Assembly (NCBI GenBank): GCA_000507305.1
Contig: DF240779.1
Span: forward strand, 1 to 64,000
From: Breviolum minutum Mf 1.05b.01
Lineage: Eukaryota > Sar > Dinophyceae > Suessiales > Symbiodiniaceae
Reading direction: 5' to 3'
DNA: 64,000 bases
The first letter of the stretch is position 1. Each line of letters starts with the position of its first letter. Under the pieces are notes generated by a model. The model was not told where the DNA came from and searched no databases. It saw only the letters and a program-made list of their open reading frames with translations. Shown here piece by piece: positions 33,855 through 44,194 of this stretch. The translations under genes were made by a program, and so were the position numbers.

Positions 33855-35111
33855 GTATAGATGATGGGAAGTTGAGGGATTCACCACTTACCATGGCCAT
33901 ACTTTGTTGGGTGTTTCCAAAAATAGGTTTTTCTACCCCCATATCATCCATTTCAATACGGGTTTTCCATTATTTTCACCATCCATTTTGGGGATACCAC
34001 CATTTAAGGAAACCTTTCTGTTGGCAGGACAAAAAAAACAACATGTTTTTTTTTGTCCCACTAAACTAGGGGGGGGGTTCAACCTCGAATATGTTTAATT
34101 TCACCCCAAAAATTGGGGTTTCATGATCTAATTTAACTTTTGCATATTTGTCAGATGAGTTGGTTCAACCACCAACTAGTAAAAGATGTGAAATCTGTCT
34201 CTTCTCAGTGACAAGTGATCTCAGCCTTGACATTGAACTCATAAATGGCTTGGATCTACCCTGCACCCCGTGACAGCTACCACCAGGATGATTACATTTT
34301 TAGTAGGGAACCCCCATAAACCTTTGGTTGCCACTGTTACTTGGTGGGGGGAAGATTCAATAGATGGCATTTTTTAGGAAACCCCCAATGAGGCTTTTTT
34401 TTGTTCTTTTTTTCGAACTTTTTCGATGTGATTCGTGAGGGATGTTTGCACAGAATTGTTTTGAATTAAGGAATGGATTCGTTGAGTTTCATCCCTGAAA
34501 CGAACAACAACTCCTGCACCAGTTGAGAATTATCATGGAAGATAGGTAGAAGAACCGAGAGGGTGAGAAGTCTGTTTCAGGGATGCGATATTACTTTCCT
34601 AGAACCTGAATAACCTCCAAAACACGGCGATTTCCGATCAACACAAGGGTCGTTTGGGTTCTAGTTTGAAATTGCACATGGATTGGGTGAATGTTGTTTT
34701 GTGCTTCTTTGATTGTTTGATTGCTTGATTGTAGGAATTAGTTGTGTACTGTATCTCCAACTGTTGATATCTTATTTTTTCTGCATTTGATAGCTTTTTT
34801 CGTAATTTGCCCCTTGGTAGTTACAGGATATCCAAAAATTTCTCGCCCTGAAATGGAAGCCCACAGTCCCACAGAACGCAAAGGCACCTTGGAAGGAAAA
34901 AATGAATTTTGGAAGTGGAGAAAATCATCGGCACTGTCCACTGGAAGGTGCTGGAAAAAATAACAACCAACAAGGAAAACAGAGAACAGAAATGAAAAAA
35001 ACACACAAAAGTAGGAGTTACTAAGACCCAACAAAAAACCCTAAGGATACCTTCTAACAAAAAAAACCTATATATATCTATATATCTATATCTATAATCT
35101 AGACAACACAG

Positions 35112-35172
35112 AGATTTCTTTGTTGCTTCCGGGAAGGACAAGCCGCGCAATCCCAGTGTTTTGGGAACTGAG
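35112..35172 (+). CDS. nine-exon gene, exon 4
   Basis: Acceptor GACAACACAG, donor ACTGAG/GTTTCA. Frame DFFVASGKDKPRNPSVLGTE. Takes two bases, ends phase 0. The following intron would be only 35 nt. Confidence 0.6.
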
Positions 35173-35207
35173 GTTTCATCCGAGTGTTAGGCCTGGCTCC
35201 TGATGAG

Positions 35208-35277
35208 GGTGACAGGGTGACCAGGGTGACCAGGGTGGAACCCATGAGGGCCAGGGAGGGGGATGAACATCTGAGGG
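35208..35277 (+). CDS. nine-exon gene, exon 5
   Basis: Acceptor TCCTGATGAG, donor AGGG/GTACCC. Frame GDRVTRVTRVEPMRAREGDE then HLR, with an internal duplication of GTGACCAGG. Phase 0 in, one base out. The least certain member of the chain because the acceptor is weak. Confidence 0.45.
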
Positions 35278-36313
35278 GTACCCGTACCCTGAAAACAACA
35301 GTTGGCACCTGTAGGGATGCAGTGGTCATGATGGTCATGAAATGGAACCCCCGTTTTTTTTTAAAAAGAAAATCAAGCTTGATTTGTAAAAATGTTGCTG
35401 GTAATTTTTGAGAGGGATTTCGGGTAAACAAAAAAATAGTGCCATTGTTTGGGTTGGTGTCATGTACCGTAATGACACCTGGGATGTTACTCCCCCGAAA
35501 ACGAGAGACATAGGCCCTGAGAATCAATGGTTGAAGGATGAAATTTTCCTGTTGAAATGGTCCCGTTTTAAGGGGAGATGTTAATTTTTTTTTTGAGGTA
35601 TAGCACCTATGAATGGCCGGAAACAAATTGGTAACTGGTGTTATTTCACCCCGAAGTCAGTGGAGTTATAACCGTACTTCTCTAGTTTCCTTGACAGGGG
35701 GAGATTCGTTCATTTTCGGAAGATGTTACCCCGTGTCGAAAAGTGAAACTTGTCCTTTCAATGACTCATGATAAAGATCCTTCATCATCAGGATTCTTCC
35801 ATCAATTCCTTGTGTCTCTCGCTCTCTCTCACTCTTTTCGTTTGAACATCAATAGAGCAATGAAAAAAACCTTGGTTGTTTAGGGTTGTTTTGGGGATTC
35901 TACTGTCCAGTCTTATGAGGATACCAATAAACCATTACAAGGATCCCTATTAAACAAGCAGTATTTCATGCTATTTTTCGTGGCTCAACCGAACTTCCTT
36001 AAATTCCACCCTTCCAACCACACTGTGGGCATCTTTTCCCCATCTTCGAAACTTTTAATTCACCACTGTCAACTACAACTCCTTATATGTATGTATACAT
36101 TTATATGTATACATGTATATGTATATGTATATGTAGATGTAGATGTATATGTATATGTATATGTATATGTATCTATATCTATATGTAGATATACGAACTC
36201 TCAAACAAAAAAACACGAGAATCACCAGCAGTTTCAGCTGCTTGCTCCAGTCAGAACCAAGCCTTTTCTGTATCAGATCTCGACCTTTCGATCTTCGCCT
36301 TTCGTGTCCCCAG

Positions 36314-36413
36314 GTGGTGAGATCCGAGATGAACCCATTGACATTTCCAAGGTCGCCGATCCGGAGAACATGGACATTGTCGACAAGCCACTTTGGCTGG
36401 CGAGGGGTAGCGA
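36314..36413 (+). CDS. nine-exon gene, exon 6
   Basis: Acceptor CGTGTCCCCAG, donor GCGA/GTTGGG. Frame GEIRDEPIDISKVADPENMD then IVDKPLWLARGS. Takes one base, leaves two. A read-through to a TAG at 36424 would otherwise end the protein. Confidence 0.6.
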
Positions 36414-36493
36414 GTTGGGTAGATAGACGTGGACTCTACGTGGACTTCGAAACGCGTTGCGTTTTTCGTTGTTTGGTTGGGTTGTTTTTATAG

Positions 36494-36572
36494 ACATCAG
36501 GGGGTGGGGTATGTGCCTGTGGCCAGAAATTTCTCTTTGTTGGAGGCCCTTGATTTGTCAATCAGTGCAAAC
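36494..36572 (+). CDS. nine-exon gene, exon 7
   Basis: Acceptor TTTTTATAG, donor GCAAAC/GTAAAA. Frame HQGVGYVPVARNFSLLEALD then LSISAN. Very strong GC3. Takes two bases, ends phase 0. Confidence 0.65.
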
Positions 36573-37057
36573 GTAAAAAATCGAAGAACTTCGGCCTTTT
36601 CAGGGGTGTAAAAGGTCGGACCTGGAAAGAATGCCTCAATTTTCATAGGTCTTCTCATCGGTGTTGAGTCATGGTGAGGCAAGTTTTTTGTTTTCTTCGA
36701 TTCATTTTTTCCAGGCCTTTGAATAATTGGGTAGTTGTCAATAGCAATCTTTGAGAGGACAAGTCTTCTTTACCGTAAACCCGACGATTTGCAAAAAACG
36801 CGATCGAATTGATGCCACAGTTTACATAACGCTGAGCCAAACAAAGCTGAGTGCAAGAAACACTTCCGTGAATCCCGCTATCTTCGGAAACAAAGAACCC
36901 ACCTGGCTATTTTTTTTTCAGATGTCATTTGAATGATTTTTTAAACACAACAAACATCATTCATGAAGTTCCCCCCTCTTTTTTAAAAGGTGATATTGTG
37001 AGGAGCTGTCATATGAAACAGACCCCATATTTTTTTTGGCACCACCCAATGCTTGAG

Positions 37058-37165
37058 GAAGATCTACAAGTGGTTCCGGTGGGGGAGCCCAGCAGTGAAA
37101 ACCATGGGAAACTGATCGGTGGAGTTGCCCCCCTTGAAACAAGCGGGATTTTTCCGGAATGGAAG
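37058..37165 (+). CDS. nine-exon gene, exon 8
   Basis: Acceptor AATGCTTGAG, donor GGAAG/GTGAGA (strong). Frame EDLQVVPVGEPSSENHGKLI then GGVAPLETSGIFPEWK. Phase 0 at both ends. Confidence 0.6.
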
Positions 37166-37258
37166 GTGAGAAGGCCTTATGATGGAAAATCACCATATGA
37201 ACTCTTCTTTATGGTTTGGGTTGGGCAGTTTTGAGGAGGCTTAGCTACCAACGAAACC

Positions 37259-37405
37259 ATGAAAATTGAAAATGGAAAATGGCTGGGACTTGGGGAGCCA
37301 TGTTTCACGGGAGGAGTAGCGGCTGGAATGCTGGAACACGTTGCGGTTGGTTCGTCATATATTTTTCAAATGACAACAAGCGAAGCGAGAGATGGCTGTA
37401 CCTAA
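37259..37405 (+). CDS. 48-residue frame, possible separate exon
   Basis: ATG to TAA; frame MKIENGKWLGLGEPCFTGGV then AAGMLEHVAVGSSYIFQMTT. Coding-like composition. It does not join its neighbours in phase and an acceptor (GGCTTAG at 37244) lies just upstream, so it may be an alternative exon, an initial exon or chance. Confidence 0.35.
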   Translation: MKIENGKWLGLGEPCFTGGVAAGMLEHVAVGSSYIFQMTTSEARDGCT

Positions 37406-37995
37406 GATCCAACTCAGTACGTCCAGATTCACATAAGAGGTTAGGAACAGTAGACGCACACCCCCCCGGAAACGAAAGTCATAAAGAACCTGAAACATGA
37501 TTCATCCGGATCTTTACGGACATCATTTGATGGGGCAGAAAAATTGATGATTTGGAGGATACCTTATGTCACAGTCCCAAAATGATGATCACTTTCTGAC
37601 TGGTGCGAGTTGTGATGAGCAAATGAGCAAAAGATGGCCACTAAATGACGAGCAAATGAGCAACTGGGTGGTTTTTAAGCACTTGCCAGCTTTGAACGGT
37701 TGCGAGGATGGGACTAGCATCCAGTCAATTATTTGGGCAGTTTTCTTTTTGACAGTTCCAGATGGATGTAAATCACACTGAGTACCTTGAGTACATGGAT
37801 ACACGTTTGGGACCGGCTTTTCCTCCGGGAGCATTTTCAGGTGAACCATGGTAAACTTCAGGGGTCACGAATGGCTTAATTTGGAGAAACTCATCCCACA
37901 CTGGTTGAAATCCTACACATCACAAGGGTTGAAATTTAAGTTAAGACATAACCCACTGTGCCACGGTGCGCCTTTCCGCCGGTTCCGGCCACCAG

Positions 37996-38068
37996 ACGAG
38001 AGCTCTGCCGCCGTTGCGGCCTGAAGCCAGATGATTTGAAGATGGAGGCCAGGGAATGGCTCATGATA

Positions 38069-38069
<1 letters not shown>
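37996..38069 (+). CDS. exon ending at a (GTT)n tract
   Basis: Acceptor TCCGGCCACCAG. Frame RELCRRCGLKPDDLKMEARE then WLMI, with a CxxC pair. The next bases are the (GTT)n microsatellite, which would itself supply the GT donor. Phases do not join the nine-exon chain, so membership is unclear. Confidence 0.45.

Positions 38070-38163
<94 letters not shown>
38070..38163. repeat. (GTT)n microsatellite
   Basis: About 31 nearly perfect GTT units, open in all forward frames as poly-Val, poly-Leu or poly-Cys. Its amino-acid readings are not taken as protein. Confidence 0.9.
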
Positions 38164-38164
<1 letters not shown>

Positions 38165-38195
38165 CGGCGTTGTTGGCGTTGGCATCATGGGAAAG

Positions 38196-38300
38196 GTCGG
38201 CTCTTTGAAGCAAGAAGGGCCCGGGGGAAATGCCTCCCAACATCAGATGCGTTTCCACGGATTGAACGACCATCAGCTGGACTCAGCAAAAATGGACTGA
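38196..38300 (+). CDS. possible terminal exon after the (GTT)n tract
   Basis: After GGGAAAG the frame VGSLKQEGPGGNASQHQMRF then HGLNDHQLDSAKMD reaches a TGA at 38298-38300. GC3 is very high, but the acceptor lacks a pyrimidine tract. Confidence 0.4.
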   Translation, partial: VGSLKQEGPGGNASQHQMRFHGLNDHQLDSAKMD

Positions 38301-38341
38301 ATCCTTTCGAACAACCCCCAAAGTGGCGATATTTTGGTAGA

Positions 38342-38498
38342 GCAATGAAAAAAACCCTGGTTGTTTAGTGCACATAGGATATTATACTACCCAGTTCGCC
38401 AGTTATATGGGGATTATGATAAACCAATATAAGGATCCCTATTAACCAACCAGGATTCAACGGCAACTAAGGGACCCGTTTTGTTTTTTTTCGTGGCT
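38342..38498. mobile_element. MITE family A
   Basis: GAGCAATGAAAAAAACCCTG to TTTTTTTCGTGGCTC, with GGT on both flanks. Confidence 0.7.
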
Positions 38499-38591
38499 CG
38501 GTCCGTTGTCGAACATCAAGTTTTGGGATTGACAAAAACATTTGGGACTCCTGGTAAGGGCAAGGAATCAATCATCAATCATCCAAATGGG

Positions 38592-38694
38592 TGTTTCCAA
38601 AAATAGGGGTACCCCAAAATGGATGGTTTATAATGGAAATCCCTATTAAGATGGATGATTTGGGGGTACCATTATTTTTGGAAACACCCAAATA
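38592..38694. mobile_element. MITE family K
   Basis: Complete copy: GGGTGTTTCCAAAAATAGGG to TTTTTGGAAACACCC, flanked by AAAT on both sides. Confidence 0.8.
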
Positions 38695-39091
38695 AGAAGG
38701 TTACTAAAGAGCCAGTGACGTCAGTGTTTTGTTTTTTTTGCTGGCCAGCCTGAAAAAGACACCGAAAAAAACAGACGATATTCATATTCTATTCCATTTT
38801 TGCTTAAATGATGACATGACGGTGGGATAAAGGTGAATTCAAGTAGTGAATAGTTTTCAAGGGCTGAGGCCCCTTTGAAATGGCCGGCCAACCCTTGGAT
38901 AGTCATTTAGAGGTTGCCTATCACATCTTCAAAACCATTGGTAAAATCACGACTTTTTCCGTGGATTTTTCCGAGTGTTTGGAATCGGATGACTCAAGAT
39001 GATCTTGTGAACTTCTCTCAGGGGCACTGAACTTCTCTTGCTATGAATGGTTTCAACCTTTCTGTTAGTCATGTTTATATGGGGGGACATA

Positions 39092-39196
39092 CTGTTGATC
39101 GAAGACCTGGGATGAAACAGAAAGCCCCGTCGTAAATGATAGGATAAATAAACTTACCTACCTTAAAGGGTCACCGGATTTCCGAACCATCGACAG
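39092..39196. mobile_element. MITE family B just upstream of a last exon
   Basis: TA (39090-39091), then CTGTTGATCGAAGACC, closing GGATTTCCGAACCATCGACAG then TA (39197-39198). It lies 39 bp before the exon at 39236. Confidence 0.75.
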
Positions 39197-39235
39197 TACA
39201 TCAAAAAATTGGACCATTTTACCTACATGTTTCAG

Positions 39236-39391
39236 CCACTTGCCATCCACTTGCAAAAGGCTGCATGGAACGAGACCTTGTGGCAGAGAGCTCATCGTCT
39301 GTGGCCTGACCTTGACTTTCGGAAAACTAGGGTGAAGATGTTGGATATCTGGAAAGGGACCAGTGCCACCAAGCCAAGAAAGAACATCTAA
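39236..39391 (+). CDS. nine-exon gene, terminal exon
   Basis: Acceptor CATGTTTCAG, phase 0. Frame PLAIHLQKAAWNETLWQRAH, RLWPDLDFRKTRVKMLDIWK then GTSATKPRKNI to a TAA at 39389-39391. Strong GC3 and a basic C-terminus. Confidence 0.65.
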   Translation, partial: PLAIHLQKAAWNETLWQRAHRLWPDLDFRKTRVKMLDIWKGTSATKPRKNI

Positions 39392-39589
39392 GGGGCCCAC
39401 CCCTGTCTGCCACGTTTTCCCCAAGAAATAGCAGGCCTTATGATAAGGGATTATGAACCACGGGCTATTCCCTTTTTCGGCCCTGCTAGCCTCGCGGGCG
39501 CATCAGGGGTATTGCCGATTTCGTTGATAACAACAGCGACAAGAACATCAGCAGCAGCAACGAGAAAAAACAAGAACAAGAAGAAGAAC

Positions 39590-39663
39590 AACAACAATTA
39601 TCAACAACAATTATCAACAACAATTATCAACAACAATTATCAACAACAATTATCAACAACAGC
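39590..39663. repeat. CAACAACAATTAT tandem repeat
   Basis: About five copies of a CAACAACAATTAT-type unit following AAC/AAG-rich sequence. Confidence 0.85.
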
Positions 39664-39790
39664 TGATTGATGTGTTCTTTTCAAAACACTTTTCATTAAG
39701 TCAAAAACGTTTGGAACGTTTTTCGGTGGAGGCTTCCATGGCTGGATCAAAATGATGTCCACCGAAAGTCATTGTGAATCCATACCTTTA

Positions 39791-39876
39791 CTTGGATGTC
39801 CCAGGAAGTTAGTAAATGGTTTAGGTAGGTCATAACCCATCTACTAACCATTTCCTAAATTCCTGGGACATCCAAG
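39791..39876. mobile_element. MITE family G (short copy)
   Basis: TA, CTTGGATGTCCCAGGAAG to TTCCTGGGACATCCAAG, TA. Only 86 bp, an almost pure hairpin. Confidence 0.8.
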
Positions 39877-40164
39877 TATCATCGTTTGAAAGATAGTGGT
39901 GGCAAGTGGAAGGTGAGCACCTAGCAGTGATAAATGGATTTGTTTCACCCCTATTTTTAATGGCCTTGTTAATGGGTAACTGGGGTTATAACCCTACTTA
40001 TAGGAGGCGGGGTGATAGGTGACCCCGTGAAATTCTGCACATTTCGTATTTTCGCCTGCACGCCGTGCAAATTTCCGTTATCGGCAAACGCGCGCAATGG
40101 TTTTTTGGGGTGGGGTTGGGGTGGGGGGGGGGGGTGGGGTGCAATGACATGCACTGTACTTGCA

Positions 40165-40510
40165 CACATGTTCGATGCTACGCAATTGTGCTTGCGCACA
40201 ATGCTACGCAATTGCAATTGCACACATGTTCGATGCTGCGCAATTGTACTTATATAACACATGTTCGATGCTACGCAATTGCACTTGCACACATGTTCGA
40301 TGCTACGCAATTGTACTTGCGCACATGTTCGATGCCACGCAATTGCACTTGCGCACATGTTCGATGCTACGCAATTGTACTTGCGCACATGTTCGATGCT
40401 ACGCAATTGCACTTGCGCACATGTTCGATGCTACGCAATTGTACTTGCGCACATGTTCGATGCTACGCAATTGTACTTGCGCACATGTTCGATGCTACGC
40501 ATTTGCACTT
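40165..40510. repeat. 32-bp tandem array, open in all three forward frames
   Basis: About eleven copies of a unit containing ACATGTTCGATGCTACGCAA then TTGTACTTGCGC. Because 32 is not a multiple of 3 and the unit has no stop in any + frame, three overlapping frames of 85-160 codons run through it. A 147-codon minus frame is also open. Confidence 0.85.
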
Positions 40511-40559
40511 CCCAATAGATCAGGTTAGACTAAATTCTATGGAATAGACAATAGGTTAT

Positions 40560-40612
40560 TTTCTGACTATTAGTTATCTTTGCAAGTTGACTATTAGTTA
40601 TCTTTGCAAGTT
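40560..40612. repeat. 24-bp direct duplication
   Basis: Two copies of TGACTATTAGTTATCTTTGC plus AAGT in tandem. Confidence 0.85.
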
Positions 40613-40776
40613 GACTAAAATTCAAAGAGAAGGCGGTGCATAATCCGGGGCTTGCCTTGGCATGTCACCAGGAATGAACTGGATGAAGGTCTTCAGAGAG
40701 GCCCAGAATTTTTTGGCGTGTGCCAAAAGATAACAAGGAAGCCATATGCAGAGTTTCATCCTGTTCTCAATAACAA

Positions 40777-41432
40777 ATGCTCAGCCTTCGTCTTCACAAG
40801 AACAAGAGAGCTTTGAGTGGACAGAAGGAAAATTCGCACAACTCTCTCCAGGAGCAGGTTTGGGAACTGCCAGTGGAGCTTTTTTGTATGCTCAAAGTGA
40901 CGAAGCCGAACCGCATCACTTTGCAGCTTTGGCAAGGTGGAAGGAGAAGTTTTTTCCAGCGCAACCTATTCCAGAAACTTCTGCTGCAGAAGCAGGCGAA
41001 GAGAAGGAAGAAGAAGAGGAAGAGGTTGACCCAGAGGTTCCAGACCCCTTGCTTGCAGAACTTTCAGTATGAATGATGGCACAAGTATGCAGGTCAGGGG
41101 CTCTGTCGAGATGGTCGTATCATGAGAACCCATGCACCTTGTGCCTATGCAAGGGTGGTAACCAGCCAGGCTCTTGGCTGGATTTTCGATTTGAAGCTGA
41201 CTGGCAAAGCCACATGTTGTCAGCCAAGGCATGGCTTCAGTGGGATAAGAAAAGCCAAAATCCAATATTCACAGCCAAAGGCCTGACAGGGATCAGCGTA
41301 GGATATGATTACATGCATTGCAAATACCTGGGAACCGACTTGGTACAATATGGAGCCATCATGTTTCTTCTGACCCATGAGATCATGCCAAAGGATAAGC
41401 ATGAGAACCTCAAAGATTTTTGGTCACATTGA
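40777..41432 (+). CDS. mobile-element-type protein fragment, dinoflagellate-like
   Basis: Two high-GC3 frames. The first (about 40840-41066) reads VWELPVELFCMLKVTKPNRI then TLQLWQGGRRSFFQ and a basic K/R stretch. The second (41093-41432) contains NPCTLCLCKGGNQPGSWLDF, ISVGYDYMHCKYLGTDLVQY and GAIMFLLTHEIMPKDKHENL, to a TGA at 41430-41432. Removing 41067-41092 (GTATGA...TATGCAG, 26 nt) joins them in frame. From memory, the CxxCxC and DYMHxKxLGTD pattern belongs to a protein family present in many copies in dinoflagellate genomes and thought to be transposon-related. No catalytic domain was recognised. It looks like one part of a longer element, or a decayed copy. Confidence 0.55.
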
Positions 41433-42093
41433 AACACATACCAATGTGAAATCCAATGGCATATTGAAATGCTTGGTGTTCATGTGAGCCAGTCGGATGT
41501 GACACAAGTTTTTTTTAAATAGATGAGTCTGATGAAGACTGTGATGTATAGATCAATCTCCATCATGAAGAGTAATTGTATTTCTTTGGATTGACAAATG
41601 CCATTGAATAATAGAAGTGTATAAAAGTGTTTCTTTTTGCAAGCCCATTGTGGCTATGGTCTCTTTCAAGCCTTCCATGGCTTCAGATGGATGTCACTGT
41701 ATGTTTATGTCGACCGCAGCCATTTAAGGTGATGTTTCACTGCAAGAAATGTTTGACAATGCATTTCTGACAGTACTCACTCAAAGAAGAAACAATTACA
41801 AATCAAGACTTCAGTTGGTAAAATTTTTACGAGCATATATTTTTCTTACAGACATTGATTTTCCCTAAATTCAGAATCTGAATTTAAGGAATCCTTTGAT
41901 GACCCTTAAGTTCATATTCTGAATTTAAGGCCTCCATTGATGACCCTTAGATTCATAATCTGAATTTAAGGCCTCCATTGATGACCCTTAAATTCAGAAT
42001 CTGAATTTAAAGCGTTAAGTGAATAAGTTCACATTCATAAAAAAATCCAAAATATCAATACGATTCGCACTTTCCTTGATCCCTAGCTCAGCA
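41433..42093. other. spacer in the MITE-poor block
   Basis: No exon or family A-K element seen. TATAAAAG occurs near 41621. The palindromic repeats at 41870-42012 lie just before the next gene. Confidence 0.5.
41870..42012. repeat. about 52-57 bp tandem repeat with palindromic core
   Basis: Three to four copies of AGAATCTGAATTTAAGG plus CCTCCATTGATGACCCTTA. The core TTCAGAATCTGAA is itself palindromic. Confidence 0.85.
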
Positions 42094-42971
42094 ATGTCGG
42101 ATGCTGATGAGTGCTTTGCAGAACCTGGCCTGGCATGGCACCTGCTGGGCTACAATGTGGCCAAGGAGGAGCCACAAGAGTCATCTCAGTGACTTGAATC
42201 AACTATTTCTTTTTTTTTGAATTATTGCCACATTCAGGTCTATGATGGCGCAACCTGTTCCTGGAAGCCCTGCAAACAGCAACAAGACTGTTTGTCCACC
42301 CAGTCCTGCTACTCCAGATGGTTCAGAGAAGACCTTTTGTGATGAGTGCCTTGGGATTTTGATTTTTTTTCATGTTGGGGATCAACATTTTTGATTTAAT
42401 TTGGTTTTGATTTTTTTCTGTACATTATCTATGTCATCAAGCTCAGGCAGACAGAAGCGCCTAGCCCAACAGAGCCTGTGGGTCAGTTGATTTCTGACAA
42501 GGGCATCGGCATGGAAGAGTTTGAGATGGTGGTTGAAGAGGAACCACCAAGGCCAGCTAGCAGCAAAGGAGATCCAAGTGACCGAATGGGCGAAAAAAAA
42601 GATGCTGCAGGATGGCGTCTTGGATACAAAAAGCCTGTGGAGAAGGACAGCAGCCCAATTACCAAAGGCACCATGACCAAAGCTGATGAGAAGAAACTTT
42701 GCCATGGCTGGCTCAACAAGTTTGCAGTGGCTTCAATTTCTTCTTCCCCTTCACTTGTTCTCATCTTTACCTTCTTATGACAAGGTTCCCATGGCTGCAT
42801 TGCAGCCAACATGCACATCAATCCATGCCGAACAAAAAAACATTGCCGCCAAGAAAAAAGATGCAATTCAAGGGAAAATGTACTACATGTTTCCATCAAA
42901 TTGCCATCCCTTCTTTCCGTGGCATGGCAGCCATGTCTAGCCAAAAACATTGTTTGACCCCTGGCAAATGA
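42094..42971 (+). CDS. four-exon gene, Cys/His-rich 220-residue protein
   Basis: Exons 42094-42188, 42238-42345, 42447-42719 and 42785-42971, with GT-AG introns of 49, 101 and 65 nt. The total is 663 nt, an exact frame of 220 codons plus stop. The ATG sits after AGCTCAGCA. The N-terminus reads MSDADECFAEPGLAWHLLGY. The middle is Pro/Ser/Glu-rich and probably disordered (EEFEMVVEEEPPRPASSKGD). The C-terminus contains WLHCSQHAHQSMPNKK and KGKCTTCFHQIAIPSF with C-x2-C and spaced Cys/His that could bind zinc. The family is not recognised. The introns are short and free of MITEs, unlike the genes around it, which suggests a recent arrival or a link to the adjacent mobile-type frame. The second intron's borders are the least sure. 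Confidence 0.65.
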
Positions 42972-43125
42972 TTTTTTTTTGGCAATTGGTAAGTCTTTTT
43001 TTTCAACCCTTATAACTAGATAGCTAGGACTTATTCGAAGGAAGTTTAAATAGAAACTTCCGACAATATGGACAGTTGAAAAGCAGAGTAGAGTAGTCAA
43101 GTCAGTCGACAGAAGATGCAATAGC

Positions 43126-43461
43126 NNNNNNNNNNNNNNNNNNNNNNNNNNNNNNNNNNNNNNNNNNNNNNNNNNNNNNNNNNNNNNNNNNNNNNNNNNN
43201 NNNNNNNNNNNNNNNNNNNNNNNNNNNNNNNNNNNNNNNNNNNNNNNNNNNNNNNNNNNNNNNNNNNNNNNNNNNNNNNNNNNNNNNNNNNNNNNNNNNN
43301 NNNNNNNNNNNNNNNNNNNNNNNNNNNNNNNNNNNNNNNNNNNNNNNNNNNNNNNNNNNNNNNNNNNNNNNNNNNNNNNNNNNNNNNNNNNNNNNNNNNN
43401 NNNNNNNNNNNNNNNNNNNNNNNNNNNNNNNNNNNNNNNNNNNNNNNNNNNNNNNNNNNNN
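43126..43461. other. assembly gap (336 N)
   Basis: Runs of N. Frames that cross it are meaningless. Confidence 1.
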
Positions 43462-43710
43462 AAGTGAAAATGTTAAAAAACTGAGGGTCCGGGAGCACTT
43501 TTTGAAGTTCAGATGTTGAAAAAATGCACGCCGCTGTAGTGAAAAGCACATTCGGAAGTGAAAATGTTAAAAAACTGAGGGTCCGGGAGCACTTTTTGAA
43601 GTTCAGATGTTGAAAAAATGCACGCCGCTGTAACGAAACGTACATTTTGAAGTAAAAATGTTAAAAAACTGGGGGTCCGGGAGCACTTTTTGAAGTTCAG
43701 ATGTCGAAAA
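43462..43710. repeat. 95-bp tandem repeat
   Basis: Two and a half copies containing GTGAAAATGTTAAAAAACTG and GGGTCCGGGAGCACTTTTTG. It abuts the gap, which probably hides more copies. Confidence 0.85.
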
Positions 43711-44040
43711 ATTAGTCAGGTAGTAAGTTAGTCAGTTAGTCAATCAGTCAGTTCGTCACTCAGTCAGTTAGCTAGTTAGTCAGTTAGTTAGTTAGTCAGT
43801 CAGTTAGTCAGTCAGTCAGTCAGTCAGTTAATGAACCAGTCAATCAAGTGGTCAGTCAATCAGTCAGTCAGTCATGCAGTCAATCAGTCAGTCAGTCAGT
43901 GAGTCAGTCAGTCAGTCAGTGAGTCAGTCAGTCAGTCAGTCAGTCAGTCAATAGGTCAGTTGATAACTTAGGTAATTACTCAGTTAATCAGACAGTCAAT
44001 CAGTCATTTAGTCAGCTAGCTAGTTACTCAGTTGGTCAAT
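43711..44040. repeat. CAGT / CAGTTAGT low-complexity tract
   Basis: Long degenerate run of GTCAGTCAGTTAGTCAG. Confidence 0.9.
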
Positions 44041-44194
44041 GTTTTTGCTCTGACATCCGTCACTCACAGCAATCAATCTCTCCTATAGGTTTCCTATTCT
44101 TGAAACTTCCGCCACCGCCTTGTGCGGTACTACTGGTAACTACTTAGCTAAGTGGCCTAATTAACAAAACCCACTAGCTAATTCACAGCCCATC

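Noticed and set aside
40746-41072. 108-aa acidic + frame ending at 41072
   Set aside because: The overlapping frame shifted by one has far stronger third-position GC and joins the downstream conserved segment; the acidic run is its shadow.
42483-43121. 212-aa minus-strand open frame
   Set aside because: Exact antisense of the four-exon + gene, whose introns and exact 220-codon frame explain the openness.
43097-43645. Minus frames of 149-182 aa
   Set aside because: They cross the assembly gap and consist mostly of unknown residues.
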